The notes below the pieces were generated by a model. It made no database searches, was not told where the DNA came from, and was given only the letters and a program-made list of their open reading frames with translations. Below are positions 16,518-24,542 of a stretch of DNA of 64,000 bases, in pieces. The DNA comes from an uncultured Collinsella sp. (lineage in GTDB: Bacteria; Actinomycetota; Coriobacteriia; Coriobacteriales; Coriobacteriaceae). Position numbers and translations under genes: made by a program. Position 1 is the first letter of the stretch, and each line of letters opens with the position of its first letter. The stretch is taken from the NCBI GenBank assembly GCA_902464495.1, contig CABQJK010000005.1, positions 28,193-92,192 on the forward strand, read 5' to 3'.

Positions 16518-16985
16518 TTAGGCTTCGTCGACGATCTTAAGGCCGCGCGTGTGATCGATCTCGTTGAGGAGGTTAACGCGGCGCTCGTGACGGCCGCCCT
16601 CAAATTCGGCGTCGAGCCACTCGTCGACAATCATCTTGGCGAGCTCGGAGCCCACGACGCGGGCACCAAAGGCGAGCACGTTGGTGTTGTTGTGCATGCG
16701 GGAGAGCTTGGCGCTGAAGGGCTCGGAGCATACGACGGCGCGTACGCCCTCGACCTTGTTGGCAGCCAGGCTAATCCCGACGCCGGTGCCACAGATCAGG
16801 ATACCCAGGTCGACGTCGCCGTTGGCAACGGCCTTACCCACCTTGTAGCCGGCGATGGGGTAGTCAAAGCTCTCGGAGGTGTCGGTGCCAAAGTTCACGA
16901 CCTCGCAGCCGCGCTCCTTCAGGTGCTCGGAAATGATGTTCTTGAGCTCGACGGCGGCGTGGTCGTTACCGATACCGATCTTCAT
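16518..16985 (-). CDS. rpiB: Ribose-5-phosphate isomerase B
   Basis: 155 residues. It interconverts ribose 5-phosphate and ribulose 5-phosphate (pentose phosphate pathway). MKIGIGNDHAAVELK is the start typical of RpiB/LacAB, GILICGTGVGIS holds the active-site Cys65 and Thr67, and SRMHNNTNVLAFGARVVG is a conserved block. The ATG at 16985 follows GAGAGGAA. The gene is divergent from the cysteine desulfidase gene across 272 bases. Confidence 0.95.
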   Translation of the reverse strand: MKIGIGNDHAAVELKNIISEHLKERGCEVVNFGTDTSESFDYPIAGYKVGKAVANGDVDLGILICGTGVGISLAANKVEGVRAVVCSEPFSAKLSRMHNNTNVLAFGARVVGSELAKMIVDEWLDAEFEGGRHERRVNLLNEIDHTRGLKIVDEA

Positions 16986-17191
16986 GGATGGTTCCTCTCT
17001 GGTCTGTGCGGCGCAAATGCTAAAGGTGTTTACCGCGTTCGACTGCATGATAGCGCGACTTTTGTGTAAACGCTCGGGCGTTTTTTGGTTAAACGCTTTA
17101 GCAGGCAATAAGACCTGCTTTTCATGAATGAATGCCGCCAGTTTGTGCTTGAGCGCCGTCCGCCGGAACCATGGTTGCGGTTTTTGATGCA

Positions 17192-17221
17192 TTGTTATCA
17201 AATAAAAGAGCTAACTATTAT
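17192..17221 (+). promoter_or_regulatory. Promoter of the cysteine desulfidase gene
   Basis: TTGTTA, 18 bases, TATTAT, ending 36 bases before the ATG at 17258. Confidence 0.6.
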
Positions 17222-17257
17222 CGAGAGCCCAGTTCGTTATGTAAGCAGGAGATACCT

Positions 17258-18577
17258 ATGTCTACCGATTCCATCCGCGATGCTGCGTTTTGCGACGTTT
17301 TGAACCGTGAGCTTGTCTGTGCGCTCGGCTGCACCGAGCCTATTGCCGTTGCCTATGCAGCGGCATTGGCGAGCCAGACGCTCGGCTGCGAACCCGATCA
17401 TATGGACGTTGCCTGCTCGGGCAACATCATCAAGAACGTTAAGAGCGTGACCGTGCCCAACTCGGGCGGTATGCACGGTATTGAAGCTGCGGCCGTGCTG
17501 GGTGCCGTGGGCGGTGACGCCAAGAGCGCGCTCGAGGTGCTCGAGAGCGTTAACGACGAAGATCGTGCTCGCGTGACCGAGCTCCTCGCCGATGCCGGTT
17601 ACTGCGATGTGTCGCTTGTCGAGGGTGTGCCCAACCTCTACATCAAGGTGACCGCCACGGCCGGGGGCCATACCGCGGTCGTCGAGATTACCGACCACCA
17701 CACCAATGTCACGTGCCATACGCTCGACGGTATTCCGGTGTGCGGCAAGTCGGCAGGGGAGTGCGCCGCCTGCGCCGAGCGCGTCGTGGCTGAGCGGGCG
17801 GCGGATAAGGCCGACACGCCCATGTCGATTGAGTCCATCATCGACTTTATCGAGGGCGGCGACATTGAGGGCGCCCGCGCTGCCGTTGAGCGTCAGATTG
17901 AGCTGAACGGCGCGATCAGTGCCGAGGGCCTCGCGCACGCTTGGGGCGCCGAGGTGGGCCGTACGCTGCTGGGCGCTCGTGCCGATGACGTCGCCTGCCG
18001 GGCCCGTGCCCGTGCGGCCGCCGGGTCCGACGCTCGCATGAACGGCTGCGCGCTGCCGGTCGCTATTGTGTGCGGCTCGGGCAATCAGGGCATTACCTGC
18101 GCATTGCCCGTCATGGAGTATGCCGAGTACCTGCGTTGCGACCACGAGCGTCTGGTGCGCGCCGTGATGCTGTCCGATCTTATCGCCGTGCATATCAAGA
18201 GCTATATTGGTGCGCTTTCGGCGTTTTGCGGTGCTATTTGCGCCGCGTGCGGCGCCGGCGCTGCGATTACCTGGCTGTGCGGTGGCACGTGCGAGCAGAT
18301 TGGCGCGACGGTCTCGAATACGCTCGGTAACGTGGGCGGCATCGTGTGCGACGGCGCCAAGGCGAGCTGTGCCGCCAAGATCTCGGCTGCCGTCGATGCA
18401 GCGATTCTGGGCCATGATATGGCCATGCAGGGTCGCGGCTTCCGCGCCGGCGAGGGCCTGATCCAAGATACCGTTGAGCAGACAATCGCCAGTATGGGCT
18501 ACGTAGGCCGTGTGGGCATGAAAGATACCGACGTCGAGATCCTCAACATCATGATCGGCAAAACCCAAGTGTGCTAG
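17258..18577 (+). CDS. cyuA: L-cysteine desulfidase / serine dehydratase-alpha family (CyuA/YhaM-like)
   Basis: 439 residues. Members are oxygen-sensitive [4Fe-4S] enzymes that break L-cysteine into pyruvate, ammonia and sulfide. Visible blocks: ALGCTEPIAVAYAAALA with Cys25, CSGNIIKNVKSVTVPNSGG, and the C-terminal CGSGNQGITCALPV and CDGAKASCAAKISAAVDAA that supply cluster cysteines. It is very Cys-rich. Its stop codon overlaps the convergent HAD gene's stop by three bases. Together with MetY, YedF and the desulfurase-like gene it suggests active sulfide and cysteine turnover. Substrate assignment is by family. Confidence 0.88.
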   Translation: MSTDSIRDAAFCDVLNRELVCALGCTEPIAVAYAAALASQTLGCEPDHMDVACSGNIIKNVKSVTVPNSGGMHGIEAAAVLGAVGGDAKSALEVLESVNDEDRARVTELLADAGYCDVSLVEGVPNLYIKVTATAGGHTAVVEITDHHTNVTCHTLDGIPVCGKSAGECAACAERVVAERAADKADTPMSIESIIDFIEGGDIEGARAAVERQIELNGAISAEGLAHAWGAEVGRTLLGARADDVACRARARAAAGSDARMNGCALPVAIVCGSGNQGITCALPVMEYAEYLRCDHERLVRAVMLSDLIAVHIKSYIGALSAFCGAICAACGAGAAITWLCGGTCEQIGATVSNTLGNVGGIVCDGAKASCAAKISAAVDAAILGHDMAMQGRGFRAGEGLIQDTVEQTIASMGYVGRVGMKDTDVEILNIMIGKTQVC

Positions 18578-19332
18578 GACAGTTCGTCGGCTACTTGGTG
18601 TTCGTAGAAGGCTTCTACTACGGCGTTAAAGTCGCGGGCGAAGCCTTCCATGGTTCCGCGCCAGGTGACTCGGTTGGGCTTGCCCTGGCCTACATAGGCA
18701 GTCTGAATGCCGCAGGCGGGACTAGGGAAGTCGCGTTTGGGATCGTTGCCCACCATAAGGACCTCGTGCGGTTCGAGTCCCATCACCTGAAGCTGCTCTA
18801 GATAGTAGGTGGCATCAGGCTTGCAGCGGGTGGCGTTTCCCATGTGCGTGACGAGCTCAAAGGGGGCGTCGGCCAGGTCGCCCCAACCCATGCGGCACTC
18901 GATGGCCCCCTGCGGAAAGCTGGGGTTGGTAAAGAGCGCGCAGCGCAGCCCTGCGTCCTGTACGGTCTGAAGCGCGGCGTGTGCGCCCGGCATGGCATGG
19001 GCGTTGATGAGTTCGTCATTCTTGTACGGAAGAACTTCGCGGTCGTAGTAGGTAAACGCCTCGTAGATAAGTGGGTCCGAGAGGCAAATGCCGCATCGGC
19101 GCTCGACCTCTTCTTGGTAAAACTCAAGATTGGTGCGATTGTCCGTGCTGCTGCGGCGATTGGCGTTGAGGTCGACCAGGATGGTGCCGAGGCGTGCCAT
19201 CGTGCCACCGCGGCTGCGGCGCCCGATATCCGCGAGCATCGAAGAGACATCCTTAAAATAGCGAAGGATGAACGCGTTGAGGTTGATGCTAAGAAGCGTT
19301 TCGTCCATATCGAAAACGACTGCTTTGAGCAC
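18574..19332 (-). CDS. HAD-superfamily hydrolase (haloacid dehalogenase-like phosphatase)
   Basis: 252 residues. Motif I is VVFDMDETLLS (Asp8, Asp10); a helical C1-type cap follows; FTNPSFP is motif II, CKPDATYY motif III and MVGNDPKRDFPSPACGIQTAYVG motif IV. Substrate unknown. A GTG start at 19332 is chosen because GAAAGG lies seven bases upstream and it places motif I at the N-terminus; longer frames enter the region upstream of rpsA. Convergent with, and overlapping, the desulfidase stop. Confidence 0.85.
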   Translation of the reverse strand: MLKAVVFDMDETLLSINLNAFILRYFKDVSSMLADIGRRSRGGTMARLGTILVDLNANRRSSTDNRTNLEFYQEEVERRCGICLSDPLIYEAFTYYDREVLPYKNDELINAHAMPGAHAALQTVQDAGLRCALFTNPSFPQGAIECRMGWGDLADAPFELVTHMGNATRCKPDATYYLEQLQVMGLEPHEVLMVGNDPKRDFPSPACGIQTAYVGQGKPNRVTWRGTMEGFARDFNAVVEAFYEHQVADELS

Positions 19333-19647
19333 GCGGGCACCTTTCTCGAAAAATCGATCTAGAATCGTTGGCTCCGGATACTTTACCCCAAAGCCGAATG
19401 CCTGGCTGGTTATCGTCAAGTTGCGGAGACGTGTGTTCATAAGATTACGAAAAAGTCTCCACACGAGTAAAAAATCGCAGTTCACGCTTGAAATCGAACT
19501 CATTTCCCCGTAACCTATACGAACGTGATTGCATAAGCGTCACATTAGTATCTGTCGGCTCCCGAGTGTTCCTAAACGTTGTGTGCTTGTCGCACCCTTC
19601 TGTAGGTCCTAGCAATCGGGGCCCCGTAGTTCGAAAGGGGTCCACCT
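19333..19647. other. Divergent intergenic region HAD/rpsA
   Basis: No gene is apparent in these 315 bases. It must hold promoters for both flanking genes: CTATAC at 19515-19520 is a plausible -10 for rpsA but I cannot pair it with a good -35. The ~125-base 5' leader that would result for rpsA shows no riboswitch I recognise. Confidence 0.5.
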
Positions 19648-20814
19648 TTGAGTGAGATTCAGAACTCGTCCATTTTCTCTCTTGACGATGTCAACGAGGA
19701 GGAGATGAACAACCTCATCGACGGTACGATTACCGACTTTGATGAGGGCGATCTCGTTAACGGCACTGTCGTTAAGATCGAGCATGACGAGGTGCTCGTT
19801 GACATCGGATTCAAGTCCGAGGGCGTTATCCCGGTCCGCGAGCTGTCCATCCGCAAGGACGCTAACCCTGCAGACATCGTTGCACTCGGTGATCCCATCG
19901 AGGCCCTGGTTCTCCAGAAGGAGGACAAGGACGGTCGTCTGGTCCTGTCCAAGAAGCGTGCCGAGTACGAGCGTGCTTGGAACCGCATCGAGGAGAAGTT
20001 CAACTCCGGCGAGAACGTCGAGGGCGAGGTTATCGAGGTTGTCAAGGGCGGCCTGATCCTCGACATCGGCCTGCGTGGCTTCCTGCCCGCTTCCCTCGTC
20101 GACCTCCGTCGCGTCAAGGACCTCACCTCTTACATGGGCACCCGCATCGAGGCCCGCGTCATCGAGATGGACCGCAACCGCAACAACGTCGTCCTCTCCC
20201 GTCGCGTCGTGCTCGAGGAGTCCCGTAAGGCCGAGCGCTCCGAGATCCTGTCCAAGCTCAAGTCTGGCATGCGTCTCCAGGGCACCGTTTCCTCCATCGT
20301 CGACTTCGGCGCCTTCGTCGACCTCGGCGGTATCGACGGCCTCATCCACATCTCCGAGCTCTCCTGGAACCACGTCAACCATCCTTCCGAGGTTGTCAAG
20401 GTCGGCCAGGAGGTCGAGGTCGAGGTTCTCGACGTCGACCTCAACCGCGAGCGCATCTCCCTGGGTCTCAAGCAGACCACCGAGGATCCGTGGCGCGCAC
20501 TGGTCAAGAAGTACCCCGTCGGCGCTATCGTCGAGGGCACTGTGACCAAGCTTGTCCCGTTCGGCGCTTTCGTCGACCTGGGCGAGGGCATCGAGGGCCT
20601 GGTGCACATCTCCGAGATGGCCAACAAGCACGTCGATCAGCCTTCTCAGGTCACCCACGTGGGCGACAAGGTTCAGGTCAAGGTCATGGAGATCGACCTC
20701 GACCGTCGTCGCATCTCCCTGTCCATGAAGTCCGCTGCTGAGACTCTGGGCGTCGAGATCGAGGTTACCCCGCTGCCTTCCGAGAAGAAGGACGAGGAGA
20801 CCGACGCCGAGTAA
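19648..20814 (+). CDS. rpsA: 30S ribosomal protein S1
   Basis: 388 residues with four S1 RNA-binding domains, at about residues 36-104, 122-188, 208-276 and 292-362; the last two are the best conserved (SSIVDFGAFVDLGG, KLVPFGAFVDLGEG). Four domains is the usual number in Gram-positive S1 proteins, against six in E. coli. It helps load mRNA onto the 30S subunit. The start is TTG at 19648 with GAAAGGGG eight bases upstream. The C-terminus is an acidic tail (EKKDEETDAE). Confidence 0.95.
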   Translation: MSEIQNSSIFSLDDVNEEEMNNLIDGTITDFDEGDLVNGTVVKIEHDEVLVDIGFKSEGVIPVRELSIRKDANPADIVALGDPIEALVLQKEDKDGRLVLSKKRAEYERAWNRIEEKFNSGENVEGEVIEVVKGGLILDIGLRGFLPASLVDLRRVKDLTSYMGTRIEARVIEMDRNRNNVVLSRRVVLEESRKAERSEILSKLKSGMRLQGTVSSIVDFGAFVDLGGIDGLIHISELSWNHVNHPSEVVKVGQEVEVEVLDVDLNRERISLGLKQTTEDPWRALVKKYPVGAIVEGTVTKLVPFGAFVDLGEGIEGLVHISEMANKHVDQPSQVTHVGDKVQVKVMEIDLDRRRISLSMKSAAETLGVEIEVTPLPSEKKDEETDAE

Positions 20815-21155
20815 ATCGGTTTGACGATCACTTGTTTTAAGGGATCCGTCCGTAATGGATGGGTCCCTTTTTGTATTTGCTGCTGATGCGCGCGATGCTG
20901 CTCGTGCGCAATGATGTCCGGGCTGTCCACAGGCTATTGGGTTGTCGGTGCATGAAAAATGCCGACATCCCGCCTCGGGGAGGAGGCGGGAACGCACCGA
21001 GTAGACGGAGGGGTGCGGAGCGCGGTCGCGTCTCGACTGACGACGTTGCCCATCGACGTGATTATTGTAGCGCATGGGTGGTTCTTGGTTTATCGTGCGA
21101 GCGCTTGTGTTGTGCCGTTGCCTGCGGCAACGGTGTGCTACACTCTTGCACTGCT
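20815..21155 (+). other. Intergenic region rpsA-rnpB
   Basis: 341 bases without a credible gene. It holds the rpsA terminator, a hairpin TCCCGCCTC/GAGGCGGGA at 20968-20991, and a possible rnpB -10 (TACACT, 21139-21144) with TTGCCT 15 bases upstream, a spacing shorter than ideal. Confidence 0.6.
20841..20875 (+). terminator. rpsA terminator
   Basis: GGGATCC pairs imperfectly with GGGTCCC around a 13-base loop, followed by TTTTTGT. Confidence 0.8.
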
Positions 21156-21512
21156 GAGTGGGCCAGACGGTCGCGCGATGTGCTGCTTGCAGTACGCGTG
21201 AGGAAAGTCCGGGCTCCAGAGGGCGGGATGCCGGCTAACGGCCGGGCGGAGTGATCCGACGGAAAGCGCCGCAGAAAAGAAGACTCCCACCTGCGCCGCA
21301 AGGCGTAAAGGGAAAAGCTGAAACGGTGGTGTAAGAGACCACCAGCGTCGTGGCAACACGGCGGCTTGGCAAGCCCCATCCGGAGCAAGCGCGAATAGGA
21401 ACGCTATGGGCCGGCCCGGTCCGCGTTCGGGTAGCGTGCGTGGAGCTGCACGGTAACGTGCAGACAAGATAAATGACCGTTCACGACAGAACCCGGCTTA
21501 TCGGCCCACTCG
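21156..21512 (+). ncRNA. rnpB: RNase P RNA (class A)
   Basis: About 357 nucleotides. The ends GAGTGGGCC and GGCCCACTC form helix P1. The conserved GAGGAAAGTCCGGGCTCC (P4 5' side), GCGCCGCAGAAAAG, and ACAGAACCCGGCTTAT (P4 3' side and J) are all present in order. It is the catalytic subunit that matures tRNA 5' ends. Confidence 0.97.
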
Positions 21513-21531
21513 GTACTTTGTTGACGCTGCG

Positions 21532-21629
21532 AACCCGTCAGCGCGGCAATCTGCCTTTCAAACCTTCGGGCATGACCATAAGGTCAATGCCCTCGGCTTT
21601 CAAGGCACCTTGCTCGCGCTGACGGGTTC
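21532..21629. repeat. 98-base inverted-repeat element after rnpB
   Basis: GAACCCGTCAGCGC (21532-21545) is repeated exactly in inverse at 21616-21629. Nested inside is GGGCAT-GACC-ATAA-GGTC-AATGCCC. It could fold as one long cruciform or RNA hairpin; it is not followed by a U-tract. Confidence 0.65.
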
Positions 21630-21729
21630 TCGCTTTCGTTGACGGAATCATCGGCGTTGCCATTCTTTTTACTAGGGTTATCGTATTATTGAGGCTGTTT
21701 GTTGCCGCGCTTAGTTTTGTTGAGGGGCT

Positions 21730-22368
21730 TTGTTGGACAGCTATTTTACTCTGCAATCGAATATTGAGGTTTCGGGCGAGTTTGTGGACCGCAAGAGCCG
21801 GTTTATTGCCCAGCTGGTCCATATTGAGTCCGAGGACGAGGCGAATGCCTTTATCGAGATGGTTCGCAAGCGTCATTATGACGCTCGACACAATGTTCCC
21901 GCGTGGATTTTGGTCGATGGACGCGAGCGCCAGAGCGATGATGGTGAACCGAGCCGCACGAGTGGTATGCCGACGCTCGAGGTGCTGCGCGGTGCGGGGC
22001 TCAAAAATGTTTGCTGCGTAGTAACGCGCTATTTTGGTGGCACGCTGTTGGGGCCTGGTGGTTTGGTGCGCGCCTATACCGCGGCGACGCAGGCGGCGGT
22101 GGCCGCGGCTCAGGAGGCCGGGCAGATCGTCGATATGACGAGCGTCGTGCCGGTTGATGTGCGTGTGGCCTATCCACAGTATGAGCAGGTGCTTCGCTTG
22201 GCGCAGGATTCGGGTGCCAAGGTTTCGGATACCGATTACGCGGATGCTGTGACACTTCACTTGGTGTTTAAAGCGGGGGAGCAAGAGCCGTTTTGCGCTA
22301 AGATGCGCGAGCTTATGGCGGGGCGCGAGGAGATTGAGGTCAGCGCTCCCGAGTTTGCTGAGTTCTAA
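21730..22368 (+). CDS. YigZ/IMPACT family (UPF0029) protein
   Basis: 212 residues with the two-domain YigZ layout: an N-terminal UPF0029 fold (KSRFIAQL, RHNVPAWI, DDGEPSRTSGMPTLEVL, VVTRYFGGTLLGPGGLVRAY) and a C-terminal ferredoxin-like DUF1949 region. Relatives of eukaryotic IMPACT touch translation control, but the bacterial role is unknown. The start is one of two adjacent TTG codons (21730 or 21733); GAGGGG lies a few bases before. It ends in a clear terminator. Confidence 0.88.
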   Translation: MLDSYFTLQSNIEVSGEFVDRKSRFIAQLVHIESEDEANAFIEMVRKRHYDARHNVPAWILVDGRERQSDDGEPSRTSGMPTLEVLRGAGLKNVCCVVTRYFGGTLLGPGGLVRAYTAATQAAVAAAQEAGQIVDMTSVVPVDVRVAYPQYEQVLRLAQDSGAKVSDTDYADAVTLHLVFKAGEQEPFCAKMRELMAGREEIEVSAPEFAEF

Positions 22369-22370
22369 CG

Positions 22371-22424
22371 ACGACGGCCGGCGTGCATTTGGATGAATCC
22401 CAAGCGCGCCGGCTGTCGTTTTAT
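22371..22424 (+). terminator. Terminator after the YigZ-family gene
   Basis: ACGACGGCCGGCG pairs with CGCCGGCTGTCGT (one wobble), followed by TTTAT. It lies just before the 3' end of the convergent gene and may serve both. Confidence 0.75.
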
Positions 22425-22435
22425 GTCGCTGCCGT

Positions 22436-22882
22436 TTACTCGGCGAGCTGCTTTAGTACATCGCAGGCGATTTCGACGGCATCGTCGATGCAACCGGGGC
22501 AGCTGCGGAGCGGACCCTTATCCGATCCGACGCCCTTGAGCGTGCCGCAGACGGTCGTCGTGTTCTTCTCGCCAAAACGTTTGGCGATCTCGCGCGACAG
22601 TTTGTAGGTCTGGCCCTTGGTCTTGGGGTTTTCCATGCCATCGCTCATTACAAAGCCCATGATGGCCACGGCGCCCGAGATGGCGCCGCAAGTTTCGGTC
22701 ATGCCGCCCATGCCGGCGCCAAAGCCCTCGGTGAGGGTAAAGGCGATCTGGGGGTCGAGCCCCACAGCGGGCGCGAGCGTGCAAGCGACAGCCTGGGCGC
22801 AGTTAAAGCCGCGGGCGTGGTACTCGGCAGCCTGAGCCTGGCAGGCGGCAGTGTTGAGCTGGGTGGTATCGATCTGCTTCAT
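22436..22882 (-). CDS. C_GCAxxG_C_C family redox-type protein
   Basis: 148 residues. The spaced motif that names the family is visible: FNCAQAV, then FGAGMGG...ETCGAISGAVAIMG, VCGTLKG and SCPGCIDDA. The conserved cysteines suggest a metal or redox centre, but the activity is not established. The ATG at 22882 is preceded by AAGGAG; an earlier in-frame ATG contains that site. Common in anaerobes; no functional link to the neighbours is evident. Confidence 0.85.
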   Translation of the reverse strand: MKQIDTTQLNTAACQAQAAEYHARGFNCAQAVACTLAPAVGLDPQIAFTLTEGFGAGMGGMTETCGAISGAVAIMGFVMSDGMENPKTKGQTYKLSREIAKRFGEKNTTTVCGTLKGVGSDKGPLRSCPGCIDDAVEIACDVLKQLAE

Positions 22883-22988
22883 CGTTGTCTCCTTGTTCAT
22901 GGTGTACCCGCCTATGGTACCCTTGCCGGCGCATTCGCTTATCGAGACCGCAGTGCATATCTCATTGTTTTTCGCCATCGAACACTTT

Positions 22989-23028
22989 CTTAAGATTTGG
23001 GACAAATAAACCTGATTAATTTGTCCCA
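22989..23028. repeat. Type-D palindromic element, copy 2
   Basis: CTTAAGATT, TGGGACAAA, a 13-base loop ending in CTGATTAA, and TTTGTCCCA: the same layout, loop length and flank as the copy at 10726-10766, ~12 kb away. Confidence 0.75.
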
Positions 23029-23116
23029 TAACCTATCGGCGGGATGGGTTGAGAGGGGTGCGGGGTAGCGGTATCGTGAACCGAATAAAAATAAAACCCA
23101 AGTAAGGGAGTTGGAT

Positions 23117-24400
23117 ATGAGCGAGCAGACCATCGGAACTACATGTGTTCAGGGCGGCTATCATCCGGGCGATGCGGAGCCGCGCCAGGTGCCCATCTAC
23201 CAGTCCACCACGTGGAAATACGACACGTCCGAGCACATGGGCAAGCTGTTTGACCTGGAGGAGTCGGGCTACTTCTACAGCCGTCTGCAGAATCCCACGT
23301 GCGATCTGGTTGCCGCCAAGATCTGCGAGATGGAGGGCGGCACCGCTGCGATGCTCACGAGTTCGGGCATGGCCGCGAACTTCCTCGCGATCTTTAACGT
23401 GGCCGGTGCCGGTGATCACGTGGTCGCGAGCTCTGCTATCTACGGCGGTACGTATAACCTGCTCGCCCACACCATGGGCCGCATGGGCGTGGCTTGCACG
23501 TTTGTCGCCCCCGACTGCACCGATGAGGAGCTGGAGGCAGCCTTTGAGCCCAATACCAAGCTCGTCTTTGGCGAGACGATTGCCAACCCCGCCCTTGCCG
23601 TGCTCGATATTGAGCGCTTTGCCAAGGCCGCGCATGACCACGGCGTGCCGCTGATGGTCGACAACACCTTCCCGACGCCCGTGATGTGCCGTCCCTTTGA
23701 GTGGGGCGCCGACATCGTCACGCACTCTACCACCAAGTACATGGATGGGCATGCGGCCTACCTGGGTGGCGCGATCGTCGACCACGGCCAGTTTGACTGG
23801 ATGGCCCATGCAGACAAGTTCCCGGGTCTCACCACGCCCGACGAGAGCTATCACGGCGTGACCTATGCCGAGAAGTTCGGTCGCGAGGGTGCCTTCATTA
23901 CCAAGGCAACCGCTCAGCTCATGCGCGACCTCGGCCCCATGCAGAACCCGCAGGCGGCGTTCTTCTTGAACAGCTCACTCGAGAGCCTGCATGTGCGTAT
24001 GCCGCGTCATTGTGAGAACGGCCTGGCCGTTGCTAAGTTCCTGCAGAGCCATCCCAAGGTGCGCTTCGTGAGCTATCCGGGCCTGGAGGGCGATAAGTAC
24101 TATGACCTGGCTCAGAAGTACATGCCCAACGGTACCTGCGGCGTCGTGAGCTTTGGCTTTAACGGTGGTCGCGCGGCGGCCGAGACCTTTATGAAGAGCC
24201 TTAAACTCGCCCAGATCGCCACGCATGTGGCCGATGCCCGCACCTGCTGCCTGCATCCTGCTAATGCCACGCACCGTCAGATGAACGATGAGGAGCTCAT
24301 CGCCTGCGGCATCTCCGCCGACATGGTGCGCCTGTCGTGCGGCCTCGAGGACACGGCCGATCTGATTGCCGACCTTGAGCAGGCGCTCGAGCAGTGCTAG
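23117..24400 (+). CDS. metY: O-acetylhomoserine sulfhydrylase-type PLP enzyme (MetY family)
   Basis: 427 residues, a Cys/Met-metabolism PLP enzyme. It is expected to join O-acetylhomoserine (or O-acetylserine) with sulfide to homocysteine (or cysteine). Seen: YSRLQNPTCDLVAAKI, EGGTAAMLTSSGMAAN, the PLP-binding STTKYMDGHAAYLGG with Lys207, and the C-terminal VRLSCGLEDTADLIADLEQAL. The ATG at 23117 has AAGGGAG seven bases upstream; a TTG at 23111 is less likely. Specificity between MetY and related gamma-synthases is not certain from sequence alone. Confidence 0.9.
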   Translation: MSEQTIGTTCVQGGYHPGDAEPRQVPIYQSTTWKYDTSEHMGKLFDLEESGYFYSRLQNPTCDLVAAKICEMEGGTAAMLTSSGMAANFLAIFNVAGAGDHVVASSAIYGGTYNLLAHTMGRMGVACTFVAPDCTDEELEAAFEPNTKLVFGETIANPALAVLDIERFAKAAHDHGVPLMVDNTFPTPVMCRPFEWGADIVTHSTTKYMDGHAAYLGGAIVDHGQFDWMAHADKFPGLTTPDESYHGVTYAEKFGREGAFITKATAQLMRDLGPMQNPQAAFFLNSSLESLHVRMPRHCENGLAVAKFLQSHPKVRFVSYPGLEGDKYYDLAQKYMPNGTCGVVSFGFNGGRAAAETFMKSLKLAQIATHVADARTCCLHPANATHRQMNDEELIACGISADMVRLSCGLEDTADLIADLEQALEQC

Positions 24401-24468
24401 GCTAGCCTTCGCACAAGTCGTCGATGCTGGCAGAAAGCTTCGGTGACTTTTCGTTCCGATTCCGTAGG

Positions 24469-24516
24469 CGGGACCCCAATCGCGACTGTTTGCAGGCGAT
24501 CGGGGTCCCGTTTTTT
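24469..24516 (+). terminator. metY terminator
   Basis: CGGGACCCC...ATCGC pairs with GCGATCGGGGTCCCG, followed by TTTTTT. Confidence 0.92.
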
Positions 24517-24542
24517 GCATTGCGCCACTCGAAAGGATGGAT

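Noticed and set aside
23029..23116. SAM riboswitch upstream of metY
   Set aside because: The space is too short and lacks the SAM-I core.
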